Positions 19,914 to 28,626 are shown, counted from the first letter of the stretch. The stretch: 64,000 nucleotides of DNA from DATKHR01 sp036557365 (GCA_036557365.1 DATBHR010000061.1:7335-71334); one strand, 5' to 3'. The notes: generated by a model from the letters alone, not told the origin. Made by a program: numbers and translations.

Positions 19914-21068
19914 ATGGACTACGACGTCATCGTCATCGGCATCGGCGGCATGGGGAGCGCTGCCGTATACCATCTCGCGCGAAAGGGCGTGCGCGTGCTG
20001 GGCCTCGAGCAGTACGACATCCCGCACGATCGGGGATCGTCGCACGGCGTGAACCGGATTATCAGGCTCGGATATGCGGAACATCCGTCGTATGTGCCGC
20101 TCCTGCGGCGAGCGTACGAGTTGTGGCGCGAGCTCGAAGCGGCCTGCGGCGAGCAGCTGCTGTTCATCACCGGAGGATTCGACATCGGTCCGCGCGACGG
20201 TACGCTCGTTTCAGGCGTGCTCCGCTCGTGCGCACTCCACGGCCTGCAGTACGAGCTGATGGAGCCCGCGGCCGTCAACGATCGATACCCGGGCTTCCGG
20301 TTGATCGATCCGCTTGTCGGCGTGTTTCAGCCCGACAGCGGATTCGTGCTGGCGGAGCGCAGCGTCATCGCCCATGTGGAAGCGGCGCACGCGCGCGGAG
20401 CTGACGTCCGTGCGCGGGAGACGGTTCTCGACTGGGAAGCGTCGGACGCCGGCGTTCGAGTCCGCACCAACCGCGGCAGGTACCGCGCAAAGCGGCTCGT
20501 CATCACCGCGGGCCCGTGGGCGTCGTCGGTGGTTCCCGCACTGCGGACGCTTACTGTCGCCGAGCGGCAGGTGCTGCTCTTCGCGCAGCCGCTCCGACCA
20601 GAACTGTATCGCCTTGGCCGCTTTCCGATCTTCAACATGGACGCAGCGGAAGGACACTTTTACGGTCTGCCGATCCACGGCGTCCCCGGCGTCAAGATTG
20701 GCAAATACCATCATCTGCACCAGCAGGGCGCGCCCGACGCGCTGGATCGCGACGTTCACGACGAGGACGAGCGCGTCCTGCGCGACGCCATCGCGCGCTA
20801 CTTTCCCGACGCCAACGGTCCAACGATGGCGTTGAAGACGTGCCTCTTTACGAACAGCCCGGACGAGCACTTCATCATCGATCGCCATCCGCACCACGCC
20901 TCCGTGTTCATCGCCGCCGGATTCTCCGGTCACGGCTTCAAGTTCTGCAGCGTCGTCGGCGAAATCCTCGCCGAGCTCGCGGTCGACGGCGCGACCCGCC
21001 ACGACCTCTCGCTGTTCCGCCTGTCGCGCTTCGGCAGCCAGACATCCATCCGCCCCTCCAATCCGTAG
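19914..21068 (+). CDS. Sarcosine / N-methyl-L-tryptophan oxidase-like flavoenzyme
   Basis: 384 residues from the ATG at 19914; an in-frame ATG at 19833 would add 27 residues before the FAD motif and overlap the divergent GNAT gene. The N-terminus YDVIVIGIGGMGSAAVYHLA is the Rossmann motif, and RGSSHGVNRIIRLGYAEHP matches the monomeric sarcosine oxidase (MSOX/SolA) family. The C-terminal KTCLFTNSPDEHFIIDRHP contains the cysteine to which FAD is covalently attached in MSOX, then the conserved PDEHFIID block. It should oxidatively demethylate a secondary amino acid, making formaldehyde and H2O2. Choice between sarcosine and other N-methyl substrates is uncertain. Confidence 0.88.
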   Translation: MDYDVIVIGIGGMGSAAVYHLARKGVRVLGLEQYDIPHDRGSSHGVNRIIRLGYAEHPSYVPLLRRAYELWRELEAACGEQLLFITGGFDIGPRDGTLVSGVLRSCALHGLQYELMEPAAVNDRYPGFRLIDPLVGVFQPDSGFVLAERSVIAHVEAAHARGADVRARETVLDWEASDAGVRVRTNRGRYRAKRLVITAGPWASSVVPALRTLTVAERQVLLFAQPLRPELYRLGRFPIFNMDAAEGHFYGLPIHGVPGVKIGKYHHLHQQGAPDALDRDVHDEDERVLRDAIARYFPDANGPTMALKTCLFTNSPDEHFIIDRHPHHASVFIAAGFSGHGFKFCSVVGEILAELAVDGATRHDLSLFRLSRFGSQTSIRPSNP

Positions 21069-21128
21069 AGCAGAGACGAGCGCAGTTCAGCGGCGGCCGC
21101 GCCCGTCACGTTCGGAGAGGAGTGGAGC

Positions 21129-22532
21129 ATGAAGAAAGCATCAGTGTTTGTGTGTGCCCTGGCGGCGTTCGTCGTCATCGGGCGTCTGGTGAGTCACGCG
21201 TCGAGCCATCGGGAGGCGCCGCTCATCAGCCAGGATCCGACGGCCGACAACACGGACCTCTATGCGTTTCGAAGTCCGGACAAGCCCGACACGGTGACCA
21301 TCGTCGCCAACTACATTCCGCTCGAGTCGCCAGCCGGCGGCCCGAACTTTCCGGCCTTCGACGACTCGGTGCTGTACGAGATCAACATCGACAACGACGG
21401 CGACGCGAAAGAAGACCTGACCTATCAGTTCCGTTTTCAGACGGACACGAGGAATCCCGACACGTTCCTCTACAACACCGGACCCATCACGTCGATCGAC
21501 GATCCGGCGTGGAATCGTCCGCAGACCTACAGCGTCACGCTCGTGACGCACGGTCCTGGCCGGTACGACCGGTCGAAGGTACTCGGCCGCCACATTCCGA
21601 CGCCGCCCGACAACATCGGTCCGCGATCGACGCCGAACTACGACGCGCTCGCGGACGCCGCGGTCACGACGCTCGCCAACGGCACGCGCGTCTTCGCCGG
21701 TCAGCGCGACGATGCGTTCTTCGTCGATCTCGGATCGATCTTCGACCTGGCGGGACTCCGGCCGTTCAACCCGCTGCATCTCCTGCCGCTGCCGGCCGGA
21801 CCTGGACACGATGGCGTCGCGCGCTACAACACGCACACCATCGCGATCCAGGTGCCGATACGTGATCTCGTCACGGGACAGAATCCGACGATCGGCATCT
21901 ACGCGAGCGCGAGCCGCCGCCAGTTCCGGACGCTTCGGCGCGACGGCACGCAGGACGACGACGGTCAGTTCGTGCAGGTGTCGCGTCTGGGCGAGCCGCT
22001 CATCAACGAGGTCGTGATCCCGCTGGGCCGGAAGGACGGCTGGAACCGTTCGTCGCCCGAGGACGACTCGCAGTTCGAGAGCTTCTATTCGTCGCCGGAG
22101 GTGTCGAGGCTCGAGAACCTGCTGTACGGCAGCGCGCTCGCGCCGATCAACGTGACCGGGCGCAGCGATCTCGTGTCCATTCTGCTCACGGGCGTCCCCG
22201 GCTTGAACTTCACCGGACCACGTCGAGCAGACCTGCTTCGTCTCAACACCAGCATTGCACCGAGCGCCGCAGTCGGCGCCGGCAATCGGCTCGGCGTGCT
22301 CGCGGGCGATCTCGCGGGCTTCCCGAACGGCCGCCGGCTCGAAGACGACGTGGTGGACATCGACCTGCGCGCGTTTGCCGAAGGCTACGGACCTGTCCTG
22401 AACTCGCTGCTCGGATTGCCCAACAAGAGCCCGAACAACCAGCTCGGCGACGGCGTGGACGCGAACGACAAGCCGTTCCTCACGCGCTTCCCGTATCTCG
22501 CGACGCCGCATCAGGGATACGACGTGCCGTAA
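21129..22532 (+). CDS. DUF4331 family secreted protein
   Basis: 467 residues with a strong ribosome site (GGAGAGGAG, 21114-21122) and an N-terminal signal peptide (VFVCALAAFVVIGRLVSHA). The mature start SSHREAPLISQDPTADNTDLYAFRSPD is the defining DUF4331 motif, followed by VLYEINIDNDGDAKEDLTYQFRF and the C-terminal PYLATPHQGYD. Members are exported proteins of unknown biochemical role, often next to TPR proteins, as here (43 bp to the next start). A predicted Asp/Asn-rich, beta-structured protein with possible calcium sites. Confidence 0.88.
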   Translation: MKKASVFVCALAAFVVIGRLVSHASSHREAPLISQDPTADNTDLYAFRSPDKPDTVTIVANYIPLESPAGGPNFPAFDDSVLYEINIDNDGDAKEDLTYQFRFQTDTRNPDTFLYNTGPITSIDDPAWNRPQTYSVTLVTHGPGRYDRSKVLGRHIPTPPDNIGPRSTPNYDALADAAVTTLANGTRVFAGQRDDAFFVDLGSIFDLAGLRPFNPLHLLPLPAGPGHDGVARYNTHTIAIQVPIRDLVTGQNPTIGIYASASRRQFRTLRRDGTQDDDGQFVQVSRLGEPLINEVVIPLGRKDGWNRSSPEDDSQFESFYSSPEVSRLENLLYGSALAPINVTGRSDLVSILLTGVPGLNFTGPRRADLLRLNTSIAPSAAVGAGNRLGVLAGDLAGFPNGRRLEDDVVDIDLRAFAEGYGPVLNSLLGLPNKSPNNQLGDGVDANDKPFLTRFPYLATPHQGYDVP

Positions 22533-22575
22533 GTTCAGATTCGCAGCCATCAACGATCGCCACGAGGACGCAGTC

Positions 22576-23823
22576 ATGGGTCTGAAAAGAGCATTGGCGA
22601 CGGGGCAACGTTCGACGGCGGCGCTCGTGGTTGGCGCGGCGATCGTCGGTGCTGCAGCCGCGGCGGTTCCGTCGATCGTTTCGCGGGCGAGGCACGCGAC
22701 GCCGGCAGCCGGGGCGACCATCATCTCTCGCGCGACGGAATCGGAAGTCACGTCCGCGGAGGGATTGACGGCGCGTATCCGCGAGGCCGAGGCTCGCCTT
22801 GCCGCCCAACCGGACGACGCCGGGGCGGCGATGCGGTTGAGCGAAGCGCTGCTTCGGCGTGCGCGCGCGACGGGCGACACGCGGTCCGTGGACAGGGCAG
22901 GCGCGGTACTGCGGGCGGTTCTGAAGACGGATCCCGGACAGTACGATGCGCTCCGGATGCTTGGCGCGATTCAACTCTCGCAGCACCGGTTTCGCGAGGC
23001 GCTCGAGACGGGAACGCGGGCGCGCGACGAACGACCGGACGACCCATGGAACTACGGCGTCATGGGTGACGCGCAGATCGAGCTCGGCGAGTACGAATCG
23101 GCGTTCCGGTCGTTCGACACGATGATGTCGATGCGGCCGGGCGCCGCCGCCTATGGCCGCGTCGCCTACGCGCGCGAACTGCAGGGCGATCTCGCGGGCG
23201 CGCTGGACGCGATGCAGCTCGCCGCGCGGGCCACCGCCGCGCCGGACAACGAAGCGACGGCGTGGTACCAGGCACAGATCGGCGAGCTGTACCTAAGGTT
23301 GGGCAATCTCGACGAAGCGGATCGCGCGTTCCGGTATGCGGCGTTCGTCTACCCGAACTACCCCATGGCGATCGTCGGGCAGGGCAAGGTCCGGCTCGCG
23401 CGCGGCGATCGCGATGCCGCGCTGAAGATCTATCTCGATGAGCTGTCGCGCGCTCCGACGCTGGATCTCGCGGCGCGAATCGGCGACGTGTATGCCACCG
23501 CAGGAAATGCGGCCGAATCCGAACGCTACTTCCAGCTGGCCGAGGATCTGGCCGGACCGCCGATCGCGCAGACGGAAGCGAACCTGGCGCTGTTCCTCGC
23601 CGATCACGATCGCAAGCTGACCGAGGCGGTGACGATCGCCGAATCCGTGGCGCGCGTCCGTCGCGACATCCACACGATGGATGCCCTCGCGTGGGCGTAC
23701 TTCAAGACAGGACAGGTGTCGAAAGCGGCGCAGGCATCGGCGCAGGCGACGCGAACCGGCAGCCGTGACGAGCGCCTTCGATGGCGCGCGGCGGAGATTC
23801 AACGCGCCTCACGCGGACACTAG
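22576..23823 (+). CDS. Exported or membrane-anchored TPR-repeat protein
   Basis: 415 residues; GAGGA lies about 9 bp before the ATG. Residues about 13-35 are a hydrophobic segment (signal peptide or anchor). The rest is helical with TPR-type repeats, for example YDALRMLGAIQLSQHRFREALETG, WNYGVMGDAQIELGEYESAFRSF, WYQAQIGELYLRLGNLDEADRAF and YPMAIVGQGKVRLARGDRDAALKIY. It is the second gene of a pair with DUF4331 and probably acts as a scaffold for that protein or its complex. No enzymatic motif. Confidence 0.87.
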   Translation: MGLKRALATGQRSTAALVVGAAIVGAAAAAVPSIVSRARHATPAAGATIISRATESEVTSAEGLTARIREAEARLAAQPDDAGAAMRLSEALLRRARATGDTRSVDRAGAVLRAVLKTDPGQYDALRMLGAIQLSQHRFREALETGTRARDERPDDPWNYGVMGDAQIELGEYESAFRSFDTMMSMRPGAAAYGRVAYARELQGDLAGALDAMQLAARATAAPDNEATAWYQAQIGELYLRLGNLDEADRAFRYAAFVYPNYPMAIVGQGKVRLARGDRDAALKIYLDELSRAPTLDLAARIGDVYATAGNAAESERYFQLAEDLAGPPIAQTEANLALFLADHDRKLTEAVTIAESVARVRRDIHTMDALAWAYFKTGQVSKAAQASAQATRTGSRDERLRWRAAEIQRASRGH

Positions 23824-23829
23824 TCCAGG

Positions 23830-24795
23830 TTACGGTGTTTCGGCGTACGCGGACAACGCAGCTGCGCTCAGGCCGCCGGCGCGAGGCCAGTCCGGGTGCT
23901 GCGCCTGAAGTTCTTTCTGAACCGCGCTCGCCGATTCCTCCGCCGATCGGCCTTGCAACTTGAGCTCGCGCGTTCGCGCCTGCACGGCCTCCATCACCTT
24001 CCGATTCGCGTCGATCAGTGCGCCCGTACCGATCGCGCCATGCGACGGCACGATCGTCGTCGGGTGCAGCGCCTCGAGCGTGTCGAACGCCTTGAGCCAC
24101 GCCTTCATACTGGTGGCCGTCGTCGCGGCGAGAAAGGAGTTGTTCATGACGACGTCGCCTGCGAAGAGGACGGTGTCGCCTTCGACGAAGAGCGCCGTGT
24201 CGCCCCGGGTGTGCGTCGGGCCGACCACGAGGAAGCGGACGCGCACGCCGCCGAGGTCGAGGACATATTCGCGGTCGAACAGCACTTCCCGCCGGTTGCC
24301 GCCGTCGCCCTTCGTCGGACGATCGGCGCCTGCGAGCAACTGTGCGGTCTTCGGCGAACGGCGTGCGAACGTCTGAATCAGCTGCGCACCGCTGTCGTCG
24401 AACTCCGCGGCCTGAATCGACGACCAGACGTAGGCGGCGTTCAGCGGGAACGCGCCGGCGCCGGTCGTGTGCTCCGCGTGAAAGTGCGTCGACGTGATGA
24501 ACAGCTCGTTCGAGGCCGACAGTTTCTTCGCTTCGCGGAGGACCGTCTCGCCATTCGGCCGTCCGAGTCCAGGATCGATCACGAGCGTCGCGTGCGATCC
24601 GACGATGATGCCGACGTTCGGGACGAGTGGGACGTTGCCGTCGGGGATGGCATACGTGTGACGCGCCAGCTTCACCGTCGCGTTGGCCTTGACGATCGGA
24701 TCCGGCACGGCCGTCTGTTGTGCCGTCATCGTTGTCGTCACGGACAGCGCGGCCACGATCGCGCCTGCGCAGACAGAACCGCGGAAGAGGGTCAC
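23830..24795 (-). CDS. Secreted metallo-beta-lactamase-fold hydrolase with HxHxEH zinc motif
   Basis: Translation most likely starts at GTG 24795, which overlaps the TGA of the upstream gene (GTGA, 24792-24795), giving 321 residues with a signal peptide. The MBL signature reads HFHAEH at 104-109, with Glu where most family members have Asp; the remaining ligands are H195, D214 and H252. The family covers beta-lactamases, glyoxalase II, sulfatases and lactonases, and the substrate cannot be told. It is translationally coupled to the CNBD-DUF1003 gene. The longer open frame upstream of 24795 is a shadow of that gene. Confidence 0.85.
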   Translation of the reverse strand: MTLFRGSVCAGAIVAALSVTTTMTAQQTAVPDPIVKANATVKLARHTYAIPDGNVPLVPNVGIIVGSHATLVIDPGLGRPNGETVLREAKKLSASNELFITSTHFHAEHTTGAGAFPLNAAYVWSSIQAAEFDDSGAQLIQTFARRSPKTAQLLAGADRPTKGDGGNRREVLFDREYVLDLGGVRVRFLVVGPTHTRGDTALFVEGDTVLFAGDVVMNNSFLAATTATSMKAWLKAFDTLEALHPTTIVPSHGAIGTGALIDANRKVMEAVQARTRELKLQGRSAEESASAVQKELQAQHPDWPRAGGLSAAALSAYAETP

Positions 24796-25634
24796 GACTT
24801 CACCTTTCTCAACTGACGAAGCGCTTCGTCGATGTCGTCCACCTTGTCGACGATCAGGTTCAGCTTTTCGGCGAGGCGCTGGATCTCCGACTCGGCGCGT
24901 CGATTGACGTCGAAATCGAGCTCGCCGCGCAGGCGATCCTTCGTGTCCTGCCGGTTCTGGCTCATCATGATGACCGGCGCCTGAATCGCTGCCAACATCG
25001 ACAGGATGAGGTTGAGCAGGATGAACGGGTACGGATCCCACGCCTTCGTCCTCAGTACGACGTTGACTGCCGCATAGATCACCATCAACGCCAGGAACGT
25101 CAGGATGAACGTCCACGAGCCGCCGAAGCTCGCGACCGTGTCGGCGACGCGTTCACCGAGCGTCATCTTCGACTCGATCATCTCGTTCGGATTGCGGCTC
25201 GCGCGTCCGCGCATCACCTGCTGCGCTGTGTGGAACTGACGGCCGAGCACGCTCAGCATGTCGAGTCCCGCGTGCGGCTTCTGGTTGAGCAGCGTGGCGA
25301 TGTCGTGCCGATCGATCGTCAGGCAGACCGTCTCCTCCATCGCCATCGCGTTCGTCTGGTGAGGCGTGCCTTCGAGCATCGACGCGAAGCCGAAGAATTC
25401 ACCCGACTCCGGACGATCGACCACGACATCCTGGTGATCGTCGTCCACCGTGGTCACCTGCACGGCGCCCGACACCATCACGTACGCCTCGTCGCCGGGA
25501 TCGCCCATCTTGTAGATGCGCTGCCGCGGCCTGAACGTCTTCACTTCGACCTGCGCCGCCAGCACCGCCAGCTCGTCGTCGTCCAACAGCGCGAACAGCG
25601 GCACCTGTCTGAGAACTTTCGGGTCGCAGCCCAT
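24792..25634 (-). CDS. Cyclic-nucleotide-binding domain fused to DUF1003 membrane domain
   Basis: 280 residues from the ATG at 25634, preceded by an excellent GGAGGAGG; an upstream in-frame start at 25664 would ignore it. Residues about 5-130 form a Crp-like sensor (VPLFALLDDDELAVLA, QRIYKMGDPGDEAYVMVSGAVQV, ESGEFFGFASMLEGTPHQTNAMA). Residues about 165-225 hold two membrane segments of DUF1003 (WTFILTFLALMVIYAAVN and PFILLNLILSMLAAIQAPVIMMSQNRQ). A coiled coil ends the protein. There is no HTH, so it is a membrane protein rather than a transcription factor. It probably gates or senses in response to a nucleotide. Confidence 0.88.
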   Translation of the reverse strand: MGCDPKVLRQVPLFALLDDDELAVLAAQVEVKTFRPRQRIYKMGDPGDEAYVMVSGAVQVTTVDDDHQDVVVDRPESGEFFGFASMLEGTPHQTNAMAMEETVCLTIDRHDIATLLNQKPHAGLDMLSVLGRQFHTAQQVMRGRASRNPNEMIESKMTLGERVADTVASFGGSWTFILTFLALMVIYAAVNVVLRTKAWDPYPFILLNLILSMLAAIQAPVIMMSQNRQDTKDRLRGELDFDVNRRAESEIQRLAEKLNLIVDKVDDIDEALRQLRKVKS

Positions 25635-25832
25635 CGGCCTCCTCCGTAATGCGTCCGGCGTCACGGTACTTCAGATCGGCGCAGCCGGGAACGTACGGCG
25701 CGTCGTTACACGTTCGCAACGACCGGGCGGTCGAGTCGGCGGAAACGACGGGAGCGGTGCCGGCGTATAGTCGTGTATCGTGCGGTGTCTTCAATCGGTG
25801 TCGATCGCACACATGAAACGGGAGTCGAGACG

Positions 25833-26483
25833 ATGAAGAGATTCGTGAAGGCGATGTCGTTGTCGGGAGTCCTGGCGGCTGCGTTTCTTGCTGCGCCGCT
25901 CGCACAGACGCCGGCACCAGCGGGACAGGCTGCGCAGCCGCCCGCGGGTGGCCGCGGCGGGCCGCGGCTGGTCTTGTCGGTCACCTCGACCGCGTGGCCC
26001 GATGGCGGCGAAGTGCCGATGACGAACGCCGCGCGCGGCGAAAACAAGTCGCCTGCGTTCGAGTTCCACTGGAGTCTCGGTCCGACGCCGGCCTCGCCGC
26101 CCGAGAATCTTCAGAGCTACGCGGTCATCTTCCACGACATCGAGAACTCGACGAACCGCGGCACCGCGGACACGCTGCACTGGAGCGCGTTCAACATTCC
26201 TGGAACCGCCAAGGGGTTGCCGGAAGGCCTCGGGAAGGGCGATCTTCCTGACGGCACACGCAACGGGCCCGGCATCGCCGCGCGAGGAGGGAATCCCGGC
26301 GCGTACTTCGGTCCCGGCGCCGGACCGGGTCCGTTCCACCACTACGTCTTCGAGTTCTACGCGCTCGACACGAAGCTCGATCTGCCTGCGTCCACGACGA
26401 GGGAGGATCTGCTGAAGGCGATGGAAGGCCACGTGATCGGCAAGGCCGCGTACACGGGACGCTTCCGTACGCCTTCGCAGTAG
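25833..26483 (+). CDS. PEBP/YbhB-family (Raf-kinase-inhibitor-like) exported protein
   Basis: 216 residues from the ATG at 25833, with GGGAG about 8 bp upstream; the open frame from 25773 adds an unlikely leader. A signal peptide (MSLSGVLAAAFLAAPLAQ) is followed by an Ala/Pro/Gly linker. The PEBP core is seen in ENKSPAFEFHWS, YAVIFHDIENSTNRGTADTLHWSAFNIPG and PFHHYVFEFYALDTKLDL. Bacterial members bind phospholipid-like or small ligands; precise role unknown. Stands alone, convergent with the SnoaL gene (4 bp gap). Confidence 0.88.
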   Translation: MKRFVKAMSLSGVLAAAFLAAPLAQTPAPAGQAAQPPAGGRGGPRLVLSVTSTAWPDGGEVPMTNAARGENKSPAFEFHWSLGPTPASPPENLQSYAVIFHDIENSTNRGTADTLHWSAFNIPGTAKGLPEGLGKGDLPDGTRNGPGIAARGGNPGAYFGPGAGPGPFHHYVFEFYALDTKLDLPASTTREDLLKAMEGHVIGKAAYTGRFRTPSQ

Positions 26484-26487
26484 CCCG

Positions 26488-27063
26488 CTACTTCTTCGGT
26501 TCGGCCGTCGTCGTCGGACGGGCCGGGCCGATCTGCGGCAGGTGTCCAAGCTGGCGGAGCGTGCCGAGATCGTCACGCGCCGCCCAGCTTTCGACGATCT
26601 TGCCGTCCTTGAATCGAAAGATCTGAATCGCCGTCGTGCGAATCGTCCTGCCTGTCGGCGGCAGTCCCATGTAGCCGCGATCGTCCGTGGCGGTCGTCGT
26701 GTACCGGCTGACGACCATGTCGTCCTGCGCGATCATGTCGTCGATCGTGATCCGGAAATCCCCGAGCATCGACCGCAGCATCGTCACGATGCGTTTGACG
26801 TCTTCCGGTCCGCGCGCGGGAAACGGGTCGCCCGGATCGTGACGGACGTAATCGGCGGCGATGATCTCGTCCGCGACCTCCAGGTGTCCGAGGCTCCAGA
26901 GTTCTTCACTCCAGCGGCGCGCGGCTGCCTTGTTCTGTTCGAGGTTCATGCTGGCTCCGTTTGGCTGTTGCGCGTCGAGCGCGACGGTGAAAATGGCTGC
27001 TGCGACCATGGTCGCCGCAATAGTGCGTAAGTAGTCACGTGTGGCGTTCACTGTCCGAGTCAT
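26488..27063 (-). CDS. Exported SnoaL-like (ester cyclase/NTF2 fold) protein
   Basis: 191 residues; GGAGGAA lies just before the ATG. The N-terminus has a signal peptide (RTIAATMVAAAIFTVALDAQQ). The SnoaL pattern follows: NKAAARRWSEELWSLGHLEVADEIIAADYVRHDPG, MLRSMLGDFRITIDDMIAQDDMVVSRYTTTATD and IQIFRFKDGKIVESWAARDDLGTLRQLG. SnoaL proteins are cone-shaped barrels with hydrolase, aldol-cyclase or binding roles. This type is common in soil bacteria without known substrate. Confidence 0.82.
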   Translation of the reverse strand: MTRTVNATRDYLRTIAATMVAAAIFTVALDAQQPNGASMNLEQNKAAARRWSEELWSLGHLEVADEIIAADYVRHDPGDPFPARGPEDVKRIVTMLRSMLGDFRITIDDMIAQDDMVVSRYTTTATDDRGYMGLPPTGRTIRTTAIQIFRFKDGKIVESWAARDDLGTLRQLGHLPQIGPARPTTTAEPKK

Positions 27064-27134
27064 TGCGTTCCTCCGTTCTCCGTTCGATTCGTTCCGGGTA
27101 AACTGTTCCGGCGCCAGACGCGCTTGGCCAGCTC

Positions 27135-27719
27135 ATGTCTGCCTTCGAGATTCTCCAGGGCTACCTGGAGGCCCGGGCGGCGTTCACTGCCGACGAGCTC
27201 GCCTTCATGCGAGGCATGTTCCTCGTGAAGGCGCTGCGCGCCGGCGACTTCCTCCAGCGCGCCGGCGACGTGACGACGCATGCCGCATTCGTCGCGAAGG
27301 GCTGCCTCCGCAACTACGTCATCGACGCCAAGGGGAAAGAGCACATCGTCCAGTTCGCGCCCGAGACGTGGTGGCTGGCGGACTCGACGAGCCTGATGGG
27401 CGGAACTCCGTCGCCGTACTTCATCGACGCCGTCGAGGCGTCGGAAGTGCTTCTTATCGACGCACGGTCGCACCAGAAGATCGTCGAGCGCGTGCCCGGC
27501 TATGCGCTTGCGTTCCGCACCGGACTGCAGAAGCACGCCGCCGCCAAGGACAAGCGCATCGCGACGTCGCTGAGCGCGTCGGCCGAAGAACGCTACCAGG
27601 AGTTCCTCAAGACCTACCCGTCGATCGCGCTTCGCGTTCCTCAGTGGATGCTGGCGTCGTATCTCGGCGTGTCGCCCGAGACCGTCAGCCGTATCCGCAA
27701 GAACCTGTCCCGCCGTTGA
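27135..27719 (+). CDS. Crp/Fnr-family transcriptional regulator
   Basis: 194 residues. Residues about 10-120 form the cyclic-nucleotide-like sensor barrel (GDFLQRAGDVTTHAAFVAKGCLRNYVIDAKGKEHIVQFAPE). The C-terminus has a winged helix-turn-helix with VPQWMLASYLGVSPETVSRIRKNL. The recognition helix contains E-T-V-S-R, the same E..SR pattern that FNR uses to read TTGAT half-sites. Only one cysteine is present, so it cannot bind an FNR-type [4Fe-4S] cluster; a different ligand or a Crp-like mode is likely. A perfect TTGATnnnnATCAA site lies 900 bp away (28613-28626). Confidence 0.85.
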   Translation: MSAFEILQGYLEARAAFTADELAFMRGMFLVKALRAGDFLQRAGDVTTHAAFVAKGCLRNYVIDAKGKEHIVQFAPETWWLADSTSLMGGTPSPYFIDAVEASEVLLIDARSHQKIVERVPGYALAFRTGLQKHAAAKDKRIATSLSASAEERYQEFLKTYPSIALRVPQWMLASYLGVSPETVSRIRKNLSRR

Positions 27720-27730
27720 CGGCGCCGGCG

Positions 27731-28546
27731 TCATCGGTCCTTCGTCGCGACCAGCACGAGCCTCGGCGACGCCATCGGATCGAACGGCGTCAGCGCGTAG
27801 TCTCCGAACACCGACTCGATCGTCAGACCGTAGAGCGCGAACATGAACGCGAAGTCCGCCAGTGAGAACCGGGCCACGCGCTCGACGTGTTCGAACCGGT
27901 CGTTCGATCCCCGCAGGTCCACGAGGATTCGCTTGAACAAGTGTCCTTCGTCGCTCCATCGCTCGATGCGGTAGCGCGCGAGATCGCGCTCGACGACGTC
28001 GGACCGGACCTGATGGGCCGCGGCGTATTCCGCGTTCAGATAGTCGAGCACGAGCCTGCCGCCACGCCTGAGCGACGCCGCCATGTTCCGGACGACGGCC
28101 AGATGCTCCTGCGGGTTCTCGAAGTACCCGAAGCTCGTGAACAGGTTGAAGACGTAATCGAACGCCTTCGACCCGAACGGCAGTCGCATGTCGTGCTGCG
28201 CGAATCGAGGCCGTTCGTTGGTAAACCGCCGTGCGGCGTCGATGCTCGCGCCGGACAGGTCAAGGCCGGTGACGCGAAGTCCGTGCGTCGCCAGCTGCCT
28301 GGCGTGCCGCCCCGCGCCGCAGCCAAGATCGAGCGCATCCGCATTTGGATAGGGCTGCAGCTCGTGAACGAGCCGGTCAACGAACAGGGCGGCTTCCGTG
28401 TCGCTCCTGTGCGCGTAGAGCTCGTGGTAATACGGCGAGTCGAACCAGGACGCGAACCATTCGGTCCGTCCTGTGTGCGTTCGAGTCGCCGCCGTTGTCG
28501 TTGTTGTCGCTGTTGTCGCTGTTGTCGTCGTATGCGCGGCCTTCAT
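27731..28546 (-). CDS. Class I SAM-dependent methyltransferase
   Basis: 271 residues, with GAGGTGA before the ATG. After a Thr/Ala-rich head encoded by a 9-bp tandem repeat (residues about 6-21), the conserved start TEWFASWFDSPYYHELY appears. SAM motif I is DALDLGCGAGRHARQLA, followed by motif II-like VTGLDLSGASIDAARRF and MRLPFGSKAFDYVFNLFTSFGYF. The C-terminal part (LADFAFMFALYGLTIESVFGDY) fits small-molecule methyltransferases of the Methyltransf_25 type. Methyl acceptor unknown. It is divergent from the carbonic anhydrase and shares the FNR-type palindrome. Confidence 0.87.
   Translation of the reverse strand: MKAAHTTTTATTATTTTTAATRTHTGRTEWFASWFDSPYYHELYAHRSDTEAALFVDRLVHELQPYPNADALDLGCGAGRHARQLATHGLRVTGLDLSGASIDAARRFTNERPRFAQHDMRLPFGSKAFDYVFNLFTSFGYFENPQEHLAVVRNMAASLRRGGRLVLDYLNAEYAAAHQVRSDVVERDLARYRIERWSDEGHLFKRILVDLRGSNDRFEHVERVARFSLADFAFMFALYGLTIESVFGDYALTPFDPMASPRLVLVATKDR
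28494..28529 (+). repeat. Four tandem 9-bp units (GTTGTCGNN) inside the methyltransferase N-terminus
   Basis: GTTGTCGTT, GTTGTCGCT, GTTGTCGCT and GTTGTCGTC follow each other without gaps. Read on the minus strand they encode a Thr/Ala-rich stretch. Because the unit is a multiple of three, changes in copy number would alter head length without a frameshift. Confidence 0.85.
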
Positions 28547-28612
28547 CGCTCGTCACCTCGTCGAGACGCGATGTCTCGATCAGCAAAGTAGCGAAAGGCT
28601 GCGGAACGGCCA

Positions 28613-28626
28613 TTGATCTAGATCAA
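28613..28626. promoter_or_regulatory. Perfect FNR-type box TTGATCTAGATCAA
   Basis: A 14-bp perfect palindrome that matches the FNR/Anr/Dnr consensus TTGAT-N4-ATCAA in all ten defined positions. It lies between the divergent methyltransferase (start 28546) and carbonic anhydrase (GTG 28695). Its centre is about 75 bp upstream of the carbonic anhydrase start and 73 bp upstream of the methyltransferase start, so it could serve either promoter. The nearby Crp/Fnr regulator has the matching E..SR recognition helix. Confidence 0.65.

Noticed and set aside
21141..22880. A 579-residue minus-strand frame opposite DUF4331
   Set aside because: No motif and charged low-complexity sequence; the plus-strand gene is well supported.
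24796..25116. N-terminal extension of the MBL enzyme to 428 residues
   Set aside because: The extra part is a shifted-frame shadow of the CNBD-DUF1003 gene; the GTG at 24795 gives a proper signal peptide.
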